The translations under genes and the position numbers were made by a program. Shown here one piece after another: positions 35,001 to 43,481 of a stretch of DNA of 47,088 bases. The DNA lies in assembly GCA_002842985.1 (NCBI GenBank), contig PHEQ01000029.1:1-47088 (forward strand). Direction: 5' to 3'. The notes beneath the pieces are model-generated. The model ran no database searches. It saw only the letters and a list, made by a program, of their open reading frames with translations, and was not told the DNA's origin. Source of the stretch: Alphaproteobacteria bacterium HGW-Alphaproteobacteria-1 (lineage in GTDB: Bacteria; Pseudomonadota; Alphaproteobacteria; Rhodobacterales; Rhodobacteraceae). How positions within the stretch are numbered: the stretch's first letter is position 1; the number at the start of each line of letters is the position of its first letter.

Positions 35001-35704
35001 TCAACAGCGTCTATAACGCGGTGCTCGTGCTGCTGGCCGTCGTGCTCTCGACCACGGGCGTTCTGGTGGGGATGCTGGTGATGAACCAGCCGTTTTCCAT
35101 CATCATGACCGGCACCGGCATCGTGGCCTTGGCGGGTATCGTGGTGAACAACAATATCGTGCTGATCGACACCTATCAGGAATACGCGCGCTACATGCCG
35201 CGCGTGACCGCCATCACCCGCACCGCGCAGGACCGCATCCGCCCCGTGCTTCTGACCACGATCACCACCATGGCAGGGCTGGCGCCCATGATGTTCGGCC
35301 TCAGCCTCGATTTCGTCAATGGCGGCTACAGTTTCGACAGTCCCACCGCTCTGTGGTGGAAACAACTGGCAACGGCGGTGGTGTTCGGCCTTGGCATCGC
35401 CACGGTGCTGACGCTGATCTTCACGCCTGCGATGCTGGCGCTCAGGGTCTGGGCAACGACCTATGTGCTCTGGATCGCGCGGGCGCTTTCGGCGCTGTCG
35501 CTGGGCCGGTCGAGTGCGGCGGCGCGCGACTGGGCGCTCAACCGCGCCGCACGGCGCATGCGGCAGGCGGAAATCCTGTGGCCGGACGAGCGAGCCGAGC
35601 AATCAGGCCAATACGAAGACACCGATGCCGAATCGCCGCGCCCCGAGCACGTGGCAAATGTGCTGGCCGCCCGATCCGATACCCCCTTGCGCGCGGCCGA
35701 ATGA
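32023..35704 (+). pseudogene. RND efflux pump, inner-membrane subunit, broken by a deletion
   Basis: The frame runs about 975 residues from the start (RARMVLAFVVLSILAGTMAY) through both porter domains. It then leaves the family sequence after ERIERLTEWLESGVLPAG, reading nonsense to a stop at 35016. The family sequence resumes in the next frame from about 34952 (AFAGALGLMFIILLAQFNS) and runs to 35704. The joint at 34941-34952 lacks the stretch of about 20 residues (a D-x-E-Q-x-E-S-x-x-F-L region in relatives) before the second transmembrane half. The lost length is therefore about 60 bases and 2 modulo 3. The product would lack the last five or so membrane helices. A sequencing or assembly error is the alternative. 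Confidence 0.8.
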
Positions 35705-35752
35705 CCTCGCCAGGCATGAATTATTGATGCAATCCAAGCGTGATCCGTCGTG

Positions 35753-35767
35753 CTGGGGAAACAATCC
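35753..35767 (+). other. Small hairpin after the RND gene
   Basis: GGGGA-AACAA-TCCCC forms a 5-bp stem about 50 bases past the end of the pump frame. There is no T-run, so it is a poor terminator. A TTGAAA at 35820-35825 followed by AT-rich sequence near 35843-35850 could be the promoter of the small gene at 35904. Confidence 0.35.
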
Positions 35768-35903
35768 CCGCAAAGTGCCGCGTTCCGTCGCAAATGTGTG
35801 GCCAATCAAAAAACCGACTTGAAACGTGTCAAAAATCGGGCAATTTTAAGGTCAAGTTCGGCGAGGCTGGCCGGATCAAGGGATATGGTCGGGAGATATT
35901 ACA

Positions 35904-36068
35904 ATGTGGAATTGGTTTTTCGGCGGCTATACGGGCACCACGGGCGGAACGGGCGCATCGCAGGTTCCGGAAATGGACGCGGCCAGCGGGACACTCGCGA
36001 TCACGGTGGTTCTGGCAGCCCTCGTTCTGGCTTGGGAAATACGTCGCCGTCGTCGCGCGCGCGGCTGA
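35904..36068 (+). CDS. VPEID-CTERM-type sorted small protein (54 residues)
   Basis: A 54-residue protein. The N-terminal part (1-20) is MWNWFFGGYTGTTGGTGASQ, rich in Gly and Thr. Then comes the sorting motif VPEMD at 21-25, a hydrophobic helix of about 18 residues (LAITVVLAALVLAWE), and the basic tail RRRRRARG. Motif, helix and Arg cluster in that order are the tripartite C-terminal signal of the VPEID-CTERM class, here with Met in place of Ile. GGGAG lies 8 bases before the ATG. It ends 9 bases from the exosortase E gene, which faces it. It would be handled in the inner membrane and released or linked on its outer side. There is little mature protein beyond the signal, so its role may be structural or as a carrier for a modification. 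Confidence 0.85.
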   Translation: MWNWFFGGYTGTTGGTGASQVPEMDAASGTLAITVVLAALVLAWEIRRRRRARG

Positions 36069-36077
36069 GCCTTCGGT

Positions 36078-37679
36078 TCAGATCAGCGCGAAATCACCCC
36101 TCCAAAGGGCGACGACAGCGATGAGTGCATTCGCACTCGCATGGGCGGCCATGGCATCAGCCAGCCGCCCTTTGTGCATGTAGACGAGCGAGAACACGAC
36201 GCCCGCCAGCCCCGCCTCCAGCCACCGGCCATGGACGAGGGCGAATATCGTGGCCGAGACGGCAATCGCCAGCACCCGGCTCGAAAGGGTGCCTCGGTCG
36301 ATCCGGGCCTGAATATAGCCGCGAAAGAACAATTCCTCGATCACCGGAACAAGCGCCATCGTGCCGATGAGACGCAGCGCCGCCCAGAGGGCAAAGGCCC
36401 CGCCCGAGAGCGCCGCCAGCCCGGCCGAGAGCGGCGCGGCAGGCGGCGCGGTCACGATCCAGACAAGGCCAACGCCGAGCCCCGCCATGATCGCAAGTGC
36501 CGAGGGCCGCACCATGAGGCGCGCGATCTTTTTGCGTGCCCACCAAAGCACGCCCGCCATGGCCGCAACCTGCATCGGATAGCCCAGTGCGGGATCGGTC
36601 CAGAACGCCTGCGCCAGCATCGACGAGAGCGCGAATACGATGAATGGCAGGATGCGCACCGCCGCGTCGTCCTCGGCCAGTGCGACGCCAGTGGCGGCTT
36701 CGGGCGCGCCCGCCTGCAAGGCATAGCGCGAGCGGCTCACCAGCGCGAGGATCGCCACCGCCAGCCCGGTGAACATGATCCAGCCGGCAAAGCTGTGGAA
36801 CCCGTTGACGGCAAGGTCCGGCGAGCCATGCGCGCCGATAAGGATCAGCGCCGTGATGCGCAGCGCGTTGAACGTCCAGCTTGTCAGCAGCGCCAGCGGC
36901 CAGATCACCAGCCAGACCCGCCGCAAACGCAGATCGTTACGAAACAGCGCCGAATAAAGCCCCAGAAAGGCGGTGATCAGCACCAGCCCCTCGATGCCCG
37001 AACAGCTATCCGCCACCTCGACAAAAAATCCCTCCGCGCCGATGACATAGGTCTCGGGATTGACGCCGACCTCTCCGGAGAAAAGTCGCAACAGCAGGTA
37101 GACGGCGATGAAGGTCACATCGGTCAGCGCCTGAACCGTCCAGAGCGGCCCCGCCAGCACCACGATCCCCGGCAGCGTAGCGGCAAAGCCGGTGATCGCC
37201 AGCAACGAGGCCAACCTTCCGTCAAGCCACCCTGCCCAGGCCGCAGGCCGCGCCAGCCAGAACACCCCGCCAAGCGTGGCAAGCAGCGCACCGAGGCACA
37301 GAAGCGGAAAGATGCGGGCGAAGCGGGCATTCATCTCGCCGGGCGCCAGCAGAAAAATCGGCCCGAGGATCAACGCAAGGCCCAGCAGATGCACCAAAGC
37401 CCATGGCACGCCGCCCGGTTCGTGTGTGCTCATCCGCAGGAAGCTGTCCCGCGCTTCGGGCCGCGCCCAGAGCCAGACGCCCAAGAGCGAGGCCGCACAG
37501 ATGAACCACAACCCCGCCCATCTCAGGCCCCGGCACGCCGTCTCGATCCCCGTGGCGCGGCATTCCAGATCGGTCGCAACCTGAAACAGCGCCACAAGCA
37601 GAATCGCCTCGGCCAGAAACAGCAGGCCAAGGCGCAGCGCCCGTCTCGGCGCGGCAAGACTACCAGCGCGCTCAGTCAT
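36078..37679 (-). CDS. xrtE: Exosortase E/CPBP-protease fusion (VPEID-CTERM system)
   Basis: A 533-residue polytopic membrane protein with two domains. The exosortase half carries the transpeptidase-like catalytic set: Cys226 in VADSCSGIEGL, Arg274 in FNALRITALI and His295 in GFHSFAGWIM. The C-terminal half is a CPBP (CAAX-type/ABI) protease with EELFFRGY (448-455), a His in ALVHGRW (483) and a second in MAAHASAN (513). This fusion is the hallmark of the exosortase E/protease VPEID-CTERM class. Exosortases cut C-terminal sorting signals at the membrane; the added protease may remove the leftover helix. I chose the ATG at 37679; the longer frame to 37808 is polar and unsupported. Converges on its likely substrate gene. 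Confidence 0.88.
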   Translation of the reverse strand: MTERAGSLAAPRRALRLGLLFLAEAILLVALFQVATDLECRATGIETACRGLRWAGLWFICAASLLGVWLWARPEARDSFLRMSTHEPGGVPWALVHLLGLALILGPIFLLAPGEMNARFARIFPLLCLGALLATLGGVFWLARPAAWAGWLDGRLASLLAITGFAATLPGIVVLAGPLWTVQALTDVTFIAVYLLLRLFSGEVGVNPETYVIGAEGFFVEVADSCSGIEGLVLITAFLGLYSALFRNDLRLRRVWLVIWPLALLTSWTFNALRITALILIGAHGSPDLAVNGFHSFAGWIMFTGLAVAILALVSRSRYALQAGAPEAATGVALAEDDAAVRILPFIVFALSSMLAQAFWTDPALGYPMQVAAMAGVLWWARKKIARLMVRPSALAIMAGLGVGLVWIVTAPPAAPLSAGLAALSGGAFALWAALRLIGTMALVPVIEELFFRGYIQARIDRGTLSSRVLAIAVSATIFALVHGRWLEAGLAGVVFSLVYMHKGRLADAMAAHASANALIAVVALWRGDFALI

Positions 37680-37743
37680 GTCGCGCAAGGTAGCGCGCGG
37701 CAGGCGATATAAAAAGGCGGGAGCGCGGCGATTTCGCGCCCGC

Positions 37744-38409
37744 TCAGAGCCCCAGCCGGTCGCGCATGAAGGCAAGCGCCACCGACAGCCCGTCGGGCGC
37801 GATGCCATGGGCCGTGCCCTTCATCACATGGGCGTAGACATCCTGCCAGCCCGCGCCCTGCAAGGCCTCTGCCGCCTCAGGCAGCGACTGCACCGGCACC
37901 ACGTCATCGGCATCGCCATGCACGAGCAGGATCGGCGGGCGGCTTTGCACCTCATCGGCCAGAAGATCGGGCCGCAAGAGCCGCCCTGAAAATGCCACAA
38001 CCCCCGCCACCGCATCCTCGCGGCGCGGCGCGACATGCAGCGCCATCATCGTGCCCTGCGAAAAGCCGAAGAGCACGACCTGTTCGGGCAGAAGGTCCTC
38101 ATCCACCATCAGCGCATCAAGAAAGGCATCGAGATCGCGCGCGGCAGAGAGCAGCCCGCGCTCGGCCTCTTCCTCGCTGGAATTGTCGATCCACGGGATA
38201 GGGAACCATTGCAGACCAAAGGGCATGCCCGGAATGGTCTCGGGCGCGTCGGGGGCCACGAAAAGCGTGTCGGGCAGATGCTCGGCCAGCGGATCGGCCA
38301 GACCCAGAAGATCGGCGCCATTGGCGCCATACCCGTGCAGGAACACCACCGCCGAGCGCGTCTCTCCCGAAAGGGGCGCGCGCCGCCCCGCCTGCAATAC
38401 CCGTGTCAT
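37744..38409 (-). CDS. Alpha/beta-hydrolase (carboxylesterase/phospholipase type)
   Basis: A 221-residue hydrolase of the YpfH/carboxylesterase 2 family. The oxyanion region is VVFLHGYGANGADLLGL. The nucleophile Ser is in VVLFGFSQGTMMAL, the acid Asp in LLVHGDADDVVP and the His in GTAHGIAPDGL. It probably cleaves short-chain esters or lysophospholipids in the cytoplasm. The ATG overlaps the glycosylase stop (ATGA), so the two genes are coupled although their functions differ. Confidence 0.88.
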   Translation of the reverse strand: MTRVLQAGRRAPLSGETRSAVVFLHGYGANGADLLGLADPLAEHLPDTLFVAPDAPETIPGMPFGLQWFPIPWIDNSSEEEAERGLLSAARDLDAFLDALMVDEDLLPEQVVLFGFSQGTMMALHVAPRREDAVAGVVAFSGRLLRPDLLADEVQSRPPILLVHGDADDVVPVQSLPEAAEALQGAGWQDVYAHVMKGTAHGIAPDGLSVALAFMRDRLGL

Positions 38410-39035
38410 GCGATCCCTTCCCTGTCCTTTGCCACCCGGTAATAGGCCCAGAGCACGCGCGCGGCAACCGCCCGCCACGGCGCCCACGCCTCGGCCATGA
38501 CGCGGAAGGCCGCCGGTTTCGGGCGCTCGGGCAGATCGTAAAGCAGGCGCGCGGCCTCTTGCAGCGCCAGATCGCCGGGTGCAAAGACATCGGCGCGCCC
38601 AAGGCTGAACATGGCATAGATCTCGGCGGTCCAGGTGCCGATGCCGGGGACCTCGGTCAATGTGGCGATCACGGTCTCGGTCGGTGTGCTGCGCAGGCCC
38701 TCGTAATCAAGGTCGGCCTCCGCCAGCGCGCGCAGATAGCGCACCTTCTGACGGCTGAGCCCGGCGGCGCGCAGGCCGTCCTCGTCGCTCAGGGCGATGG
38801 ATTGCGGCGTCACCAACCCCGCCGCGCGCATCCGCCCGAGGATGGCATCGGCGGCGGCAACGCTGACCTGCTGGCTCACGATGGCACCCAGAAGCGCCTC
38901 GAACCCGTCGCCGCGCCAGCGCAGCGGCACCTCGTCCACCACGGAAATCGCGTGCGCCATGCGCGGGCAGACCCGCGCCAGATGCGCGGTGCCCTCGGCA
39001 ATGCCCGCCGTGTCGGTGACGATCCGCTCGTCCAT
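38406..39035 (-). CDS. DNA-3-methyladenine glycosylase (AlkA-like)
   Basis: A 209-residue HhH-GPD base-excision enzyme. FEALLGAIVSQQVSVAAADAI is the family start. The helix-hairpin-helix is LTEVPGIGTWTAEIYAMFSLGR, and the catalytic Asp is in FAPGDLALQEA about 17 residues later. It removes alkylated bases from DNA. The domain alone is present, without the AlkA N-terminal part, as in short bacterial forms. It diverges from the HAD gene. Confidence 0.92.
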   Translation of the reverse strand: MDERIVTDTAGIAEGTAHLARVCPRMAHAISVVDEVPLRWRGDGFEALLGAIVSQQVSVAAADAILGRMRAAGLVTPQSIALSDEDGLRAAGLSRQKVRYLRALAEADLDYEGLRSTPTETVIATLTEVPGIGTWTAEIYAMFSLGRADVFAPGDLALQEAARLLYDLPERPKPAAFRVMAEAWAPWRAVAARVLWAYYRVAKDREGIA

Positions 39036-39134
39036 ACGGATACCCTAGCGCCTTGCAGATCCGCGCGCCATGGGTGCTGGCCAAACCGCGCCCGCCCTGC
39101 CATATCTGCCCGCGCAAAACCAACGGAGCCGCCC

Positions 39135-40007
39135 ATGACCCGCCTGATCACCGCCCTGTCAGAGATTTCCCAAGGCTACGACGCGCTCTTTGTCGATCTC
39201 TGGGGATGCGTGCATGACGGCGTGCGCGCCCTGCCCGAGGCCTGCGCCGCGCTCAGCGCCTATCGCAGGGACGGCGGTGCGGTGGTGCTTGTCACCAACT
39301 CGCCCCGCCCGCGCGGCGACGTGGAGCGGCAGTTGCGCCATTTCGGCGTGCCTGACGATGCCTGGGACACCATCGCCACCTCGGGCGACAGTGCGCGGTC
39401 GGCGATGTTCATGGGCGCGGTCGGGCACCGTGTCTGGTTCATCGGCCAGCCGCAGGAGGTGATCTTTTTCGATCCGATCAAGGTGGTGGAAGACCCCGTC
39501 GATATCACCCGCGTCGATCTGGACGAGGCCGAGGGGATCGTCTGCACCGGCCCGTTCGATCCGATGGCCGACCCCGAGGTGATGCGCCCGCAGTTCCTTG
39601 CAGCCAAGACGCGCGGGCTGAAACTGCTCTGTGCCAATCCCGATATCGTGGTGGATCGGGGCGAGGTGCGCGAATGGTGCGCGGGGGCGCTGGCGCGGCT
39701 CTATACCGAGATGGGCGGACAAAGCCTCTATTTCGGCAAGCCGCATCCACCGATCTACGACCTTTCCCGCCGCCGCCTTGCCCTGCTTGGCCGCGACGTG
39801 GACGAGGCGCGTATCCTCGCCATCGGCGACGGCGCACAGACCGACATTCGCGGCGCCATGGGCGAGGATATCGATTCGCTCTTCATCACCGGCGGGCTGG
39901 CCGCAAGGGAGACAAAAACGTCGCAGCAGCCCGAGGAGGCGGCGCTAAGCGCCTATCTGAAAAGGGAAAAGATCACGCCGACCTATGCGATCGGCTATCT
40001 TCGATAG
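39135..40007 (+). CDS. HAD-superfamily subfamily IIA hydrolase (TIGR01459 type)
   Basis: A 290-residue phosphatase-like protein. The first HAD motif is ALFVDLWGCVHDG (Asp21). VVLVTNSPRP carries the second, and the third and fourth lie in FGKPHPPIYDLS and ILAIGDGAQTDIRGAMGED. A Trp-Gly in place of the usual second Asp (DLWG, not DxDG) is characteristic of this branch. The substrate is not known. The ATG at 39135 stands after GGAGCCGCCC. The long upstream frame runs through the antisense of alkA and is not coding. Confidence 0.86.
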   Translation: MTRLITALSEISQGYDALFVDLWGCVHDGVRALPEACAALSAYRRDGGAVVLVTNSPRPRGDVERQLRHFGVPDDAWDTIATSGDSARSAMFMGAVGHRVWFIGQPQEVIFFDPIKVVEDPVDITRVDLDEAEGIVCTGPFDPMADPEVMRPQFLAAKTRGLKLLCANPDIVVDRGEVREWCAGALARLYTEMGGQSLYFGKPHPPIYDLSRRRLALLGRDVDEARILAIGDGAQTDIRGAMGEDIDSLFITGGLAARETKTSQQPEEAALSAYLKREKITPTYAIGYLR

Positions 40008-40109
40008 AGGATTCAGAGCTTGATTTTTCTGCATTCGCAAAGTAATAAAATTCCAACATAAGCGCAAAATTGGGCTTAAAATTACGCACCGGATGAATCG
40101 GAGGGGCGA

Positions 40110-40553
40110 ATGTTGGACAACCTGCCGCGCGGCACGATCTGCATCGAAGACATCGAGATGGGCATGACCCGCCATCTGCGCAAGGTCGTGACCGACCGCG
40201 ATATCGAGATGTTCGCCGAGGTCTCGACCGACCGCAACCCGGTGCATCTCGACGATGACTACGCGCAGGATACCATTTTCGAGGGGCGCATCGCGCACGG
40301 GATGCTGACCGCCGGCCTCATCTCGGCGGTGATCGGCGAGCAACTGCCCGGTCACGGCACGGTCTACATGGGCCAGACGCTGAAATTCCTCGCCCCCGTG
40401 CGCCCCGGCGACATGGTTCATGCCGAGGTCGAGGTGGTGGGCATCGACCATGCCAAGCGCCGCGTGCAGCTCGATTGCCGCTGTCTGGTGAATGGAAAGA
40501 AGGTGCTGGTGGGCGAGGCCACCGTGCTGGCCCCCTCGCGCAAGTTCGACTGA
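40110..40553 (+). CDS. MaoC-like (R)-specific enoyl-CoA hydratase
   Basis: A 147-residue hot-dog-fold protein with the hydratase-2 motif: FAEVSTDRNPVHLDDDYA with catalytic Asp and His, then IAHGMLTAGLISAVIGEQLPG and FLAPVRPGDMVHAEVEVV. It hydrates trans-2-enoyl-CoA to (R)-3-hydroxyacyl-CoA, often for polyhydroxyalkanoate or short-chain acid metabolism. A strong GGAGGGG lies 5 bases before the ATG. The 102-base gap before it is AT-rich and may hold its promoter. Confidence 0.9.
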   Translation: MLDNLPRGTICIEDIEMGMTRHLRKVVTDRDIEMFAEVSTDRNPVHLDDDYAQDTIFEGRIAHGMLTAGLISAVIGEQLPGHGTVYMGQTLKFLAPVRPGDMVHAEVEVVGIDHAKRRVQLDCRCLVNGKKVLVGEATVLAPSRKFD

Positions 40554-40659
40554 GGTCAGGCCCTTAGCCGCCGGAGCGCGCGGTCCTGCACCCCCTCTCT
40601 ACAATCATTCTGTCGCGGTGTGACGGGTGCGATTGCGACCTGGCGCAACCGCTGAGCGA

Positions 40660-40705
40660 CGGAATTTTGAAAAAATTCCGCTCAAGAAAGTTTTGAACTT
40701 TCTTG
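40660..40705. repeat. Two perfect tandem hairpins
   Basis: CGGAATTTT-GAA-AAAATTCCG (40660-40680) is a 9-bp stem. After two bases, CAAGAAAGTT-TTG-AACTTTCTTG (40683-40705) is a 10-bp stem. Both are perfect with 3-base loops. They stand in a gene-poor 270 bases between maoC and the glycosyltransferase gene and are AT-rich against a GC-rich background. The first looks little like a terminator on either strand. No second copy was noticed in this window. Confidence 0.8.
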
Positions 40706-40823
40706 GTCTGGCCCACCGGGATGGACCTCAAGAGCGCGGCGTCGCAACTCCGTTCGGCCAGCCTCGTTCATTGACCGCAACTGTCCCCTTGCCCCCATCG
40801 CGCGGCCCGCGCATCCTCGCGCC

Positions 40824-41798
40824 ATGACTGACCTGCCCACATGGGGTGTGGTGGCCACGGTCAAGGCCCCCGCCCGCGACATCCTGAATTTCGCCGCCCA
40901 TCACCTCGATCTGGGCGCGCACCGGGTTCATGTCTATCTCGACGCCCCGAACCCGGAGGCCGAGGCAGCGTTGCGCGCCCATCCCAAGTGCCGGGTGATC
41001 CTGTGCGATGACACCTATTGGCAGCGCCGCCGCAACAAGGGCCGACCCGAGGCGCATCAACCGCGCCAGAGCCTCAACGCCACGCATTGCCTGAACCGCC
41101 GCCCGGAGGTGGCGTGGCTCGCGCATGTCGACGTGGACGAGTTCCTCTGGCCCGCCACGCCCCTGCCCGACCAGCTTGCGGCGCTGCCGGACGGCGTGTT
41201 GAGCGCGCGCGTGCGCCCCATCGAGGCGCTCGCCCCCGACCCGGACGACACGTCGCCCGAGGGCGTGCAATGGTTCAAGTCCTGCGCACGGCTGAAGGGG
41301 GCGCGCGCCGAAGAGACGGCGGCGATTTACCCGACCTTCGGCGCCCATCTCAATGGCGGGTTTCTCAGCCATGTGGCGGGCAAGGTCTTTGTCCGCACCG
41401 GCCTGCCCGAAACAAGCCTGCGCATCCACAACGCCTTTCGCGGCAAGGCGATGGATGACACCCCGGCAGAACTGACCAAGACGCGCCTGTGTCACCTGCA
41501 CGCCCATGACTGGCAGGACTGGCGCGCGCGCCTGCGCTATCGCCACGCGGCGGGGGCATACCGCCCCGACATCAAACCGCCGGGCGCGGGCGCGCTGCCG
41601 ATCCATAACCTGCTGGCGCATATCGAGGCCGAGGGCGGCGAAGCCGGGTTGCGCGCCTTCTTCACCGAGGTCTGCACCGCCACGCCCGCCTTGCGCGCCC
41701 GTCTTGACGCCCATGGCCATCTCCATGCCATCTCGCTCGAGCTTGACGCCAAGCGCGCGCGTCACTTCGCCGATGCGCGCCCAGCCACCCCGCATTGA
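40824..41798 (+). CDS. Glycosyltransferase family 2-like protein
   Basis: A 324-residue protein. The N-terminal part has GVVATVKAPARDILNFAAHHL then a Rossmann-like strand set, and the metal-binding motif is WLAHVDVDEFLWP (about 102-114). Later, THLHAHDW-type and LRYRHAAGAYRP sequences are present. It resembles the Glyco_tranf_2_4 group that adds sugars to surface polysaccharide or protein. The acceptor is unknown. Neither a clear ribosome binding site nor an operon partner is seen. Confidence 0.8.
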   Translation: MTDLPTWGVVATVKAPARDILNFAAHHLDLGAHRVHVYLDAPNPEAEAALRAHPKCRVILCDDTYWQRRRNKGRPEAHQPRQSLNATHCLNRRPEVAWLAHVDVDEFLWPATPLPDQLAALPDGVLSARVRPIEALAPDPDDTSPEGVQWFKSCARLKGARAEETAAIYPTFGAHLNGGFLSHVAGKVFVRTGLPETSLRIHNAFRGKAMDDTPAELTKTRLCHLHAHDWQDWRARLRYRHAAGAYRPDIKPPGAGALPIHNLLAHIEAEGGEAGLRAFFTEVCTATPALRARLDAHGHLHAISLELDAKRARHFADARPATPH

Positions 41799-41898
41799 CC
41801 CCTCGCGCCGCTTGCTGTAAGGCGGGCCAACGGGCGGCCCGGACGGGGCTGGTTGCGCAATGGTTGCGCACGCCTATGACTGATGCGCGGGCCAAGAC

Positions 41899-41922
41899 CA
41901 GTGTCCGCAAAAAGCGGATACA
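41899..41922 (+). other. Hairpin covering the ribosome binding site of the second helicase
   Basis: GTGTCCGC-AAAAA-GCGGATACAC forms an 8-bp stem with a 2-base bulge and ends just before the ATG at 41924. The only Shine-Dalgarno-like bases (GCGGA) lie inside it. It could slow translation when stable, as seen for some cold-induced helicases. Confidence 0.35.
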
Positions 41923-41923
41923 C

Positions 41924-43435
41924 ATGACCACATTCAGCGATCTGAACCTCAACCCCAAAGTTCTCAAGGCCGTCGAAGAGGCCGGTTACATCACGCCCAC
42001 GCCTATTCAGGCCGATGCCATCCCACCCGCGCTCGAAGGGCGCGACGTGCTGGGGATTGCCCAGACCGGCACCGGCAAGACCGCCGGTTTCACCCTGCCG
42101 ATGCTGTCGCTTCTGGCACGCGGGCGCGCGCGCGCGCGCATGCCGCGCAGCCTTGTGCTGTGCCCCACGCGCGAACTGGCCGCGCAGGTGGCCGAGAATT
42201 TCGACACCTATTCCAAGTATCTCAAACTGACCAAGGCGCTGCTCATTGGCGGCGTGAGCTTCAACGAACAGGACAAGCTTATCGACAAGGGCGTTGACGT
42301 GCTCATCGCCACGCCGGGCCGCCTGCTCGACCATTTCGAGCGCGGCAAGCTGTTGTTGACCGGCGTGCAGATCATGGTGGTGGACGAGGCCGACCGGATG
42401 CTGGACATGGGGTTCATTCCCGATATCGAGCGCATCTTCAGCCTGACGCCCTTTACCCGGCAGACGCTGTTTTTCTCCGCCACCATGGCCCCCGAGATCG
42501 AGCGCATCACCAATACCTTTCTCACCTCACCCGCACGGATAGAGGTGGCGCGGCAGGCCACGGCGTCCGAGACCATCGACCAGCATGTGGTGATGATCAA
42601 GCCATCGCGCCGTGACAAGGCCGATGCCGAGAAGCGCGCCGTGCTGCGGGCGCTCATCGACGCCGAAGGCGACGCCTGCACAAATGCCATCGTGTTTTGC
42701 AACCGCAAGGTCGATGTGGATATCGTGGCCAAATCGCTCAAGAAATATGGCTATGACGCGGCCCCCATCCATGGCGATCTTGACCAAAGCCAGCGCACGC
42801 GCACGCTCGATGCGTTCCGCGCGGGCGAGTTGAAGATCCTCATCGCATCGGATGTGGCCGCGCGCGGGCTCGACGTGCCTGCGGTCAGCCATGTCTACAA
42901 TTTCGACGTGCCGGGCCACCCCGAGGACTATGTCCACCGCATCGGGCGCACCGGTCGCGCGGGCCGCTCGGGCAAGGCGCTCACCATCTGCAATCCACGC
43001 GACGAAAAGGCGCTTGCCGCCGTCGAGGCGCTGATCCAGCGAGAGATCGCGCGCCTGCCCGACCCGACCGCAGGCAGTGCGCCTGCGCCTGAAAGCATCT
43101 CCGAAGAGGCCCCCGAGCGCGCTCCGCGCCCCAGCCGAAGCCGCTCGCGCAGCCGCAGCGGCGCGCGCAAGGACGCGGCCCCTGCCGAGGCGGCGACGAC
43201 TGCCCCGGAGGCAACGACCGCCCCCGAGGCACAGCCTGCCCCGGAGGCGCGCCGTGAAGAACGGACCGAGACCCGCCCGACAGAACGCGCCGAGACTCGC
43301 CCGAAAGAGCGTGGCGACGACCGTCGCGCAAGTCGCGGCCCCCGGCGCGACGACGGTGGCCCGAAGGTCATCGGCATGGGCGATCACCTGCCCGGCTTCA
43401 TCGCGCTCAGCTTCGATGAGCGGCGCGCGGGCTGA
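41924..43435 (+). CDS. DEAD-box RNA helicase (second copy)
   Basis: A 503-residue helicase with MTTFSDLNLNPKVLKAVEEA, the Q motif TPTPIQAD, AQTGTGKT, PTRELAAQ, ATPGRLLDH, VDEADRMLD, SATM, VASDVAARGLDVP and HRIGRTGRAGR. The C-terminal 140 residues are low-complexity: Ser/Arg repeats (RSRSRSRSGARK), then Pro/Glu/Ala repeats and Arg/Glu-rich tracts, a typical RNA-binding disordered tail. It differs in tail and body from the helicase at 12646, so they are paralogues of different subtype. It precedes a baeRF gene by 46 bases on the same strand. Confidence 0.9.
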   Translation: MTTFSDLNLNPKVLKAVEEAGYITPTPIQADAIPPALEGRDVLGIAQTGTGKTAGFTLPMLSLLARGRARARMPRSLVLCPTRELAAQVAENFDTYSKYLKLTKALLIGGVSFNEQDKLIDKGVDVLIATPGRLLDHFERGKLLLTGVQIMVVDEADRMLDMGFIPDIERIFSLTPFTRQTLFFSATMAPEIERITNTFLTSPARIEVARQATASETIDQHVVMIKPSRRDKADAEKRAVLRALIDAEGDACTNAIVFCNRKVDVDIVAKSLKKYGYDAAPIHGDLDQSQRTRTLDAFRAGELKILIASDVAARGLDVPAVSHVYNFDVPGHPEDYVHRIGRTGRAGRSGKALTICNPRDEKALAAVEALIQREIARLPDPTAGSAPAPESISEEAPERAPRPSRSRSRSRSGARKDAAPAEAATTAPEATTAPEAQPAPEARREERTETRPTERAETRPKERGDDRRASRGPRRDDGGPKVIGMGDHLPGFIALSFDERRAG

Positions 43436-43481
43436 TTTTTATCAAATTTCATAGCCATTAGGCGCTCACTGGAGGCTCCAT

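Noticed and set aside
34938..35016. Programmed ribosomal frameshift in the RND pump
   Set aside because: A frameshift would not restore the missing stretch of about 20 residues, and no slippery heptamer with a downstream structure is evident. Deletion or assembly error explains it better.
12646..43435. The two DEAD-box helicases as a recent duplication
   Set aside because: Their bodies and C-terminal tails differ clearly and their neighbours are unrelated, so they are long-separated paralogues.
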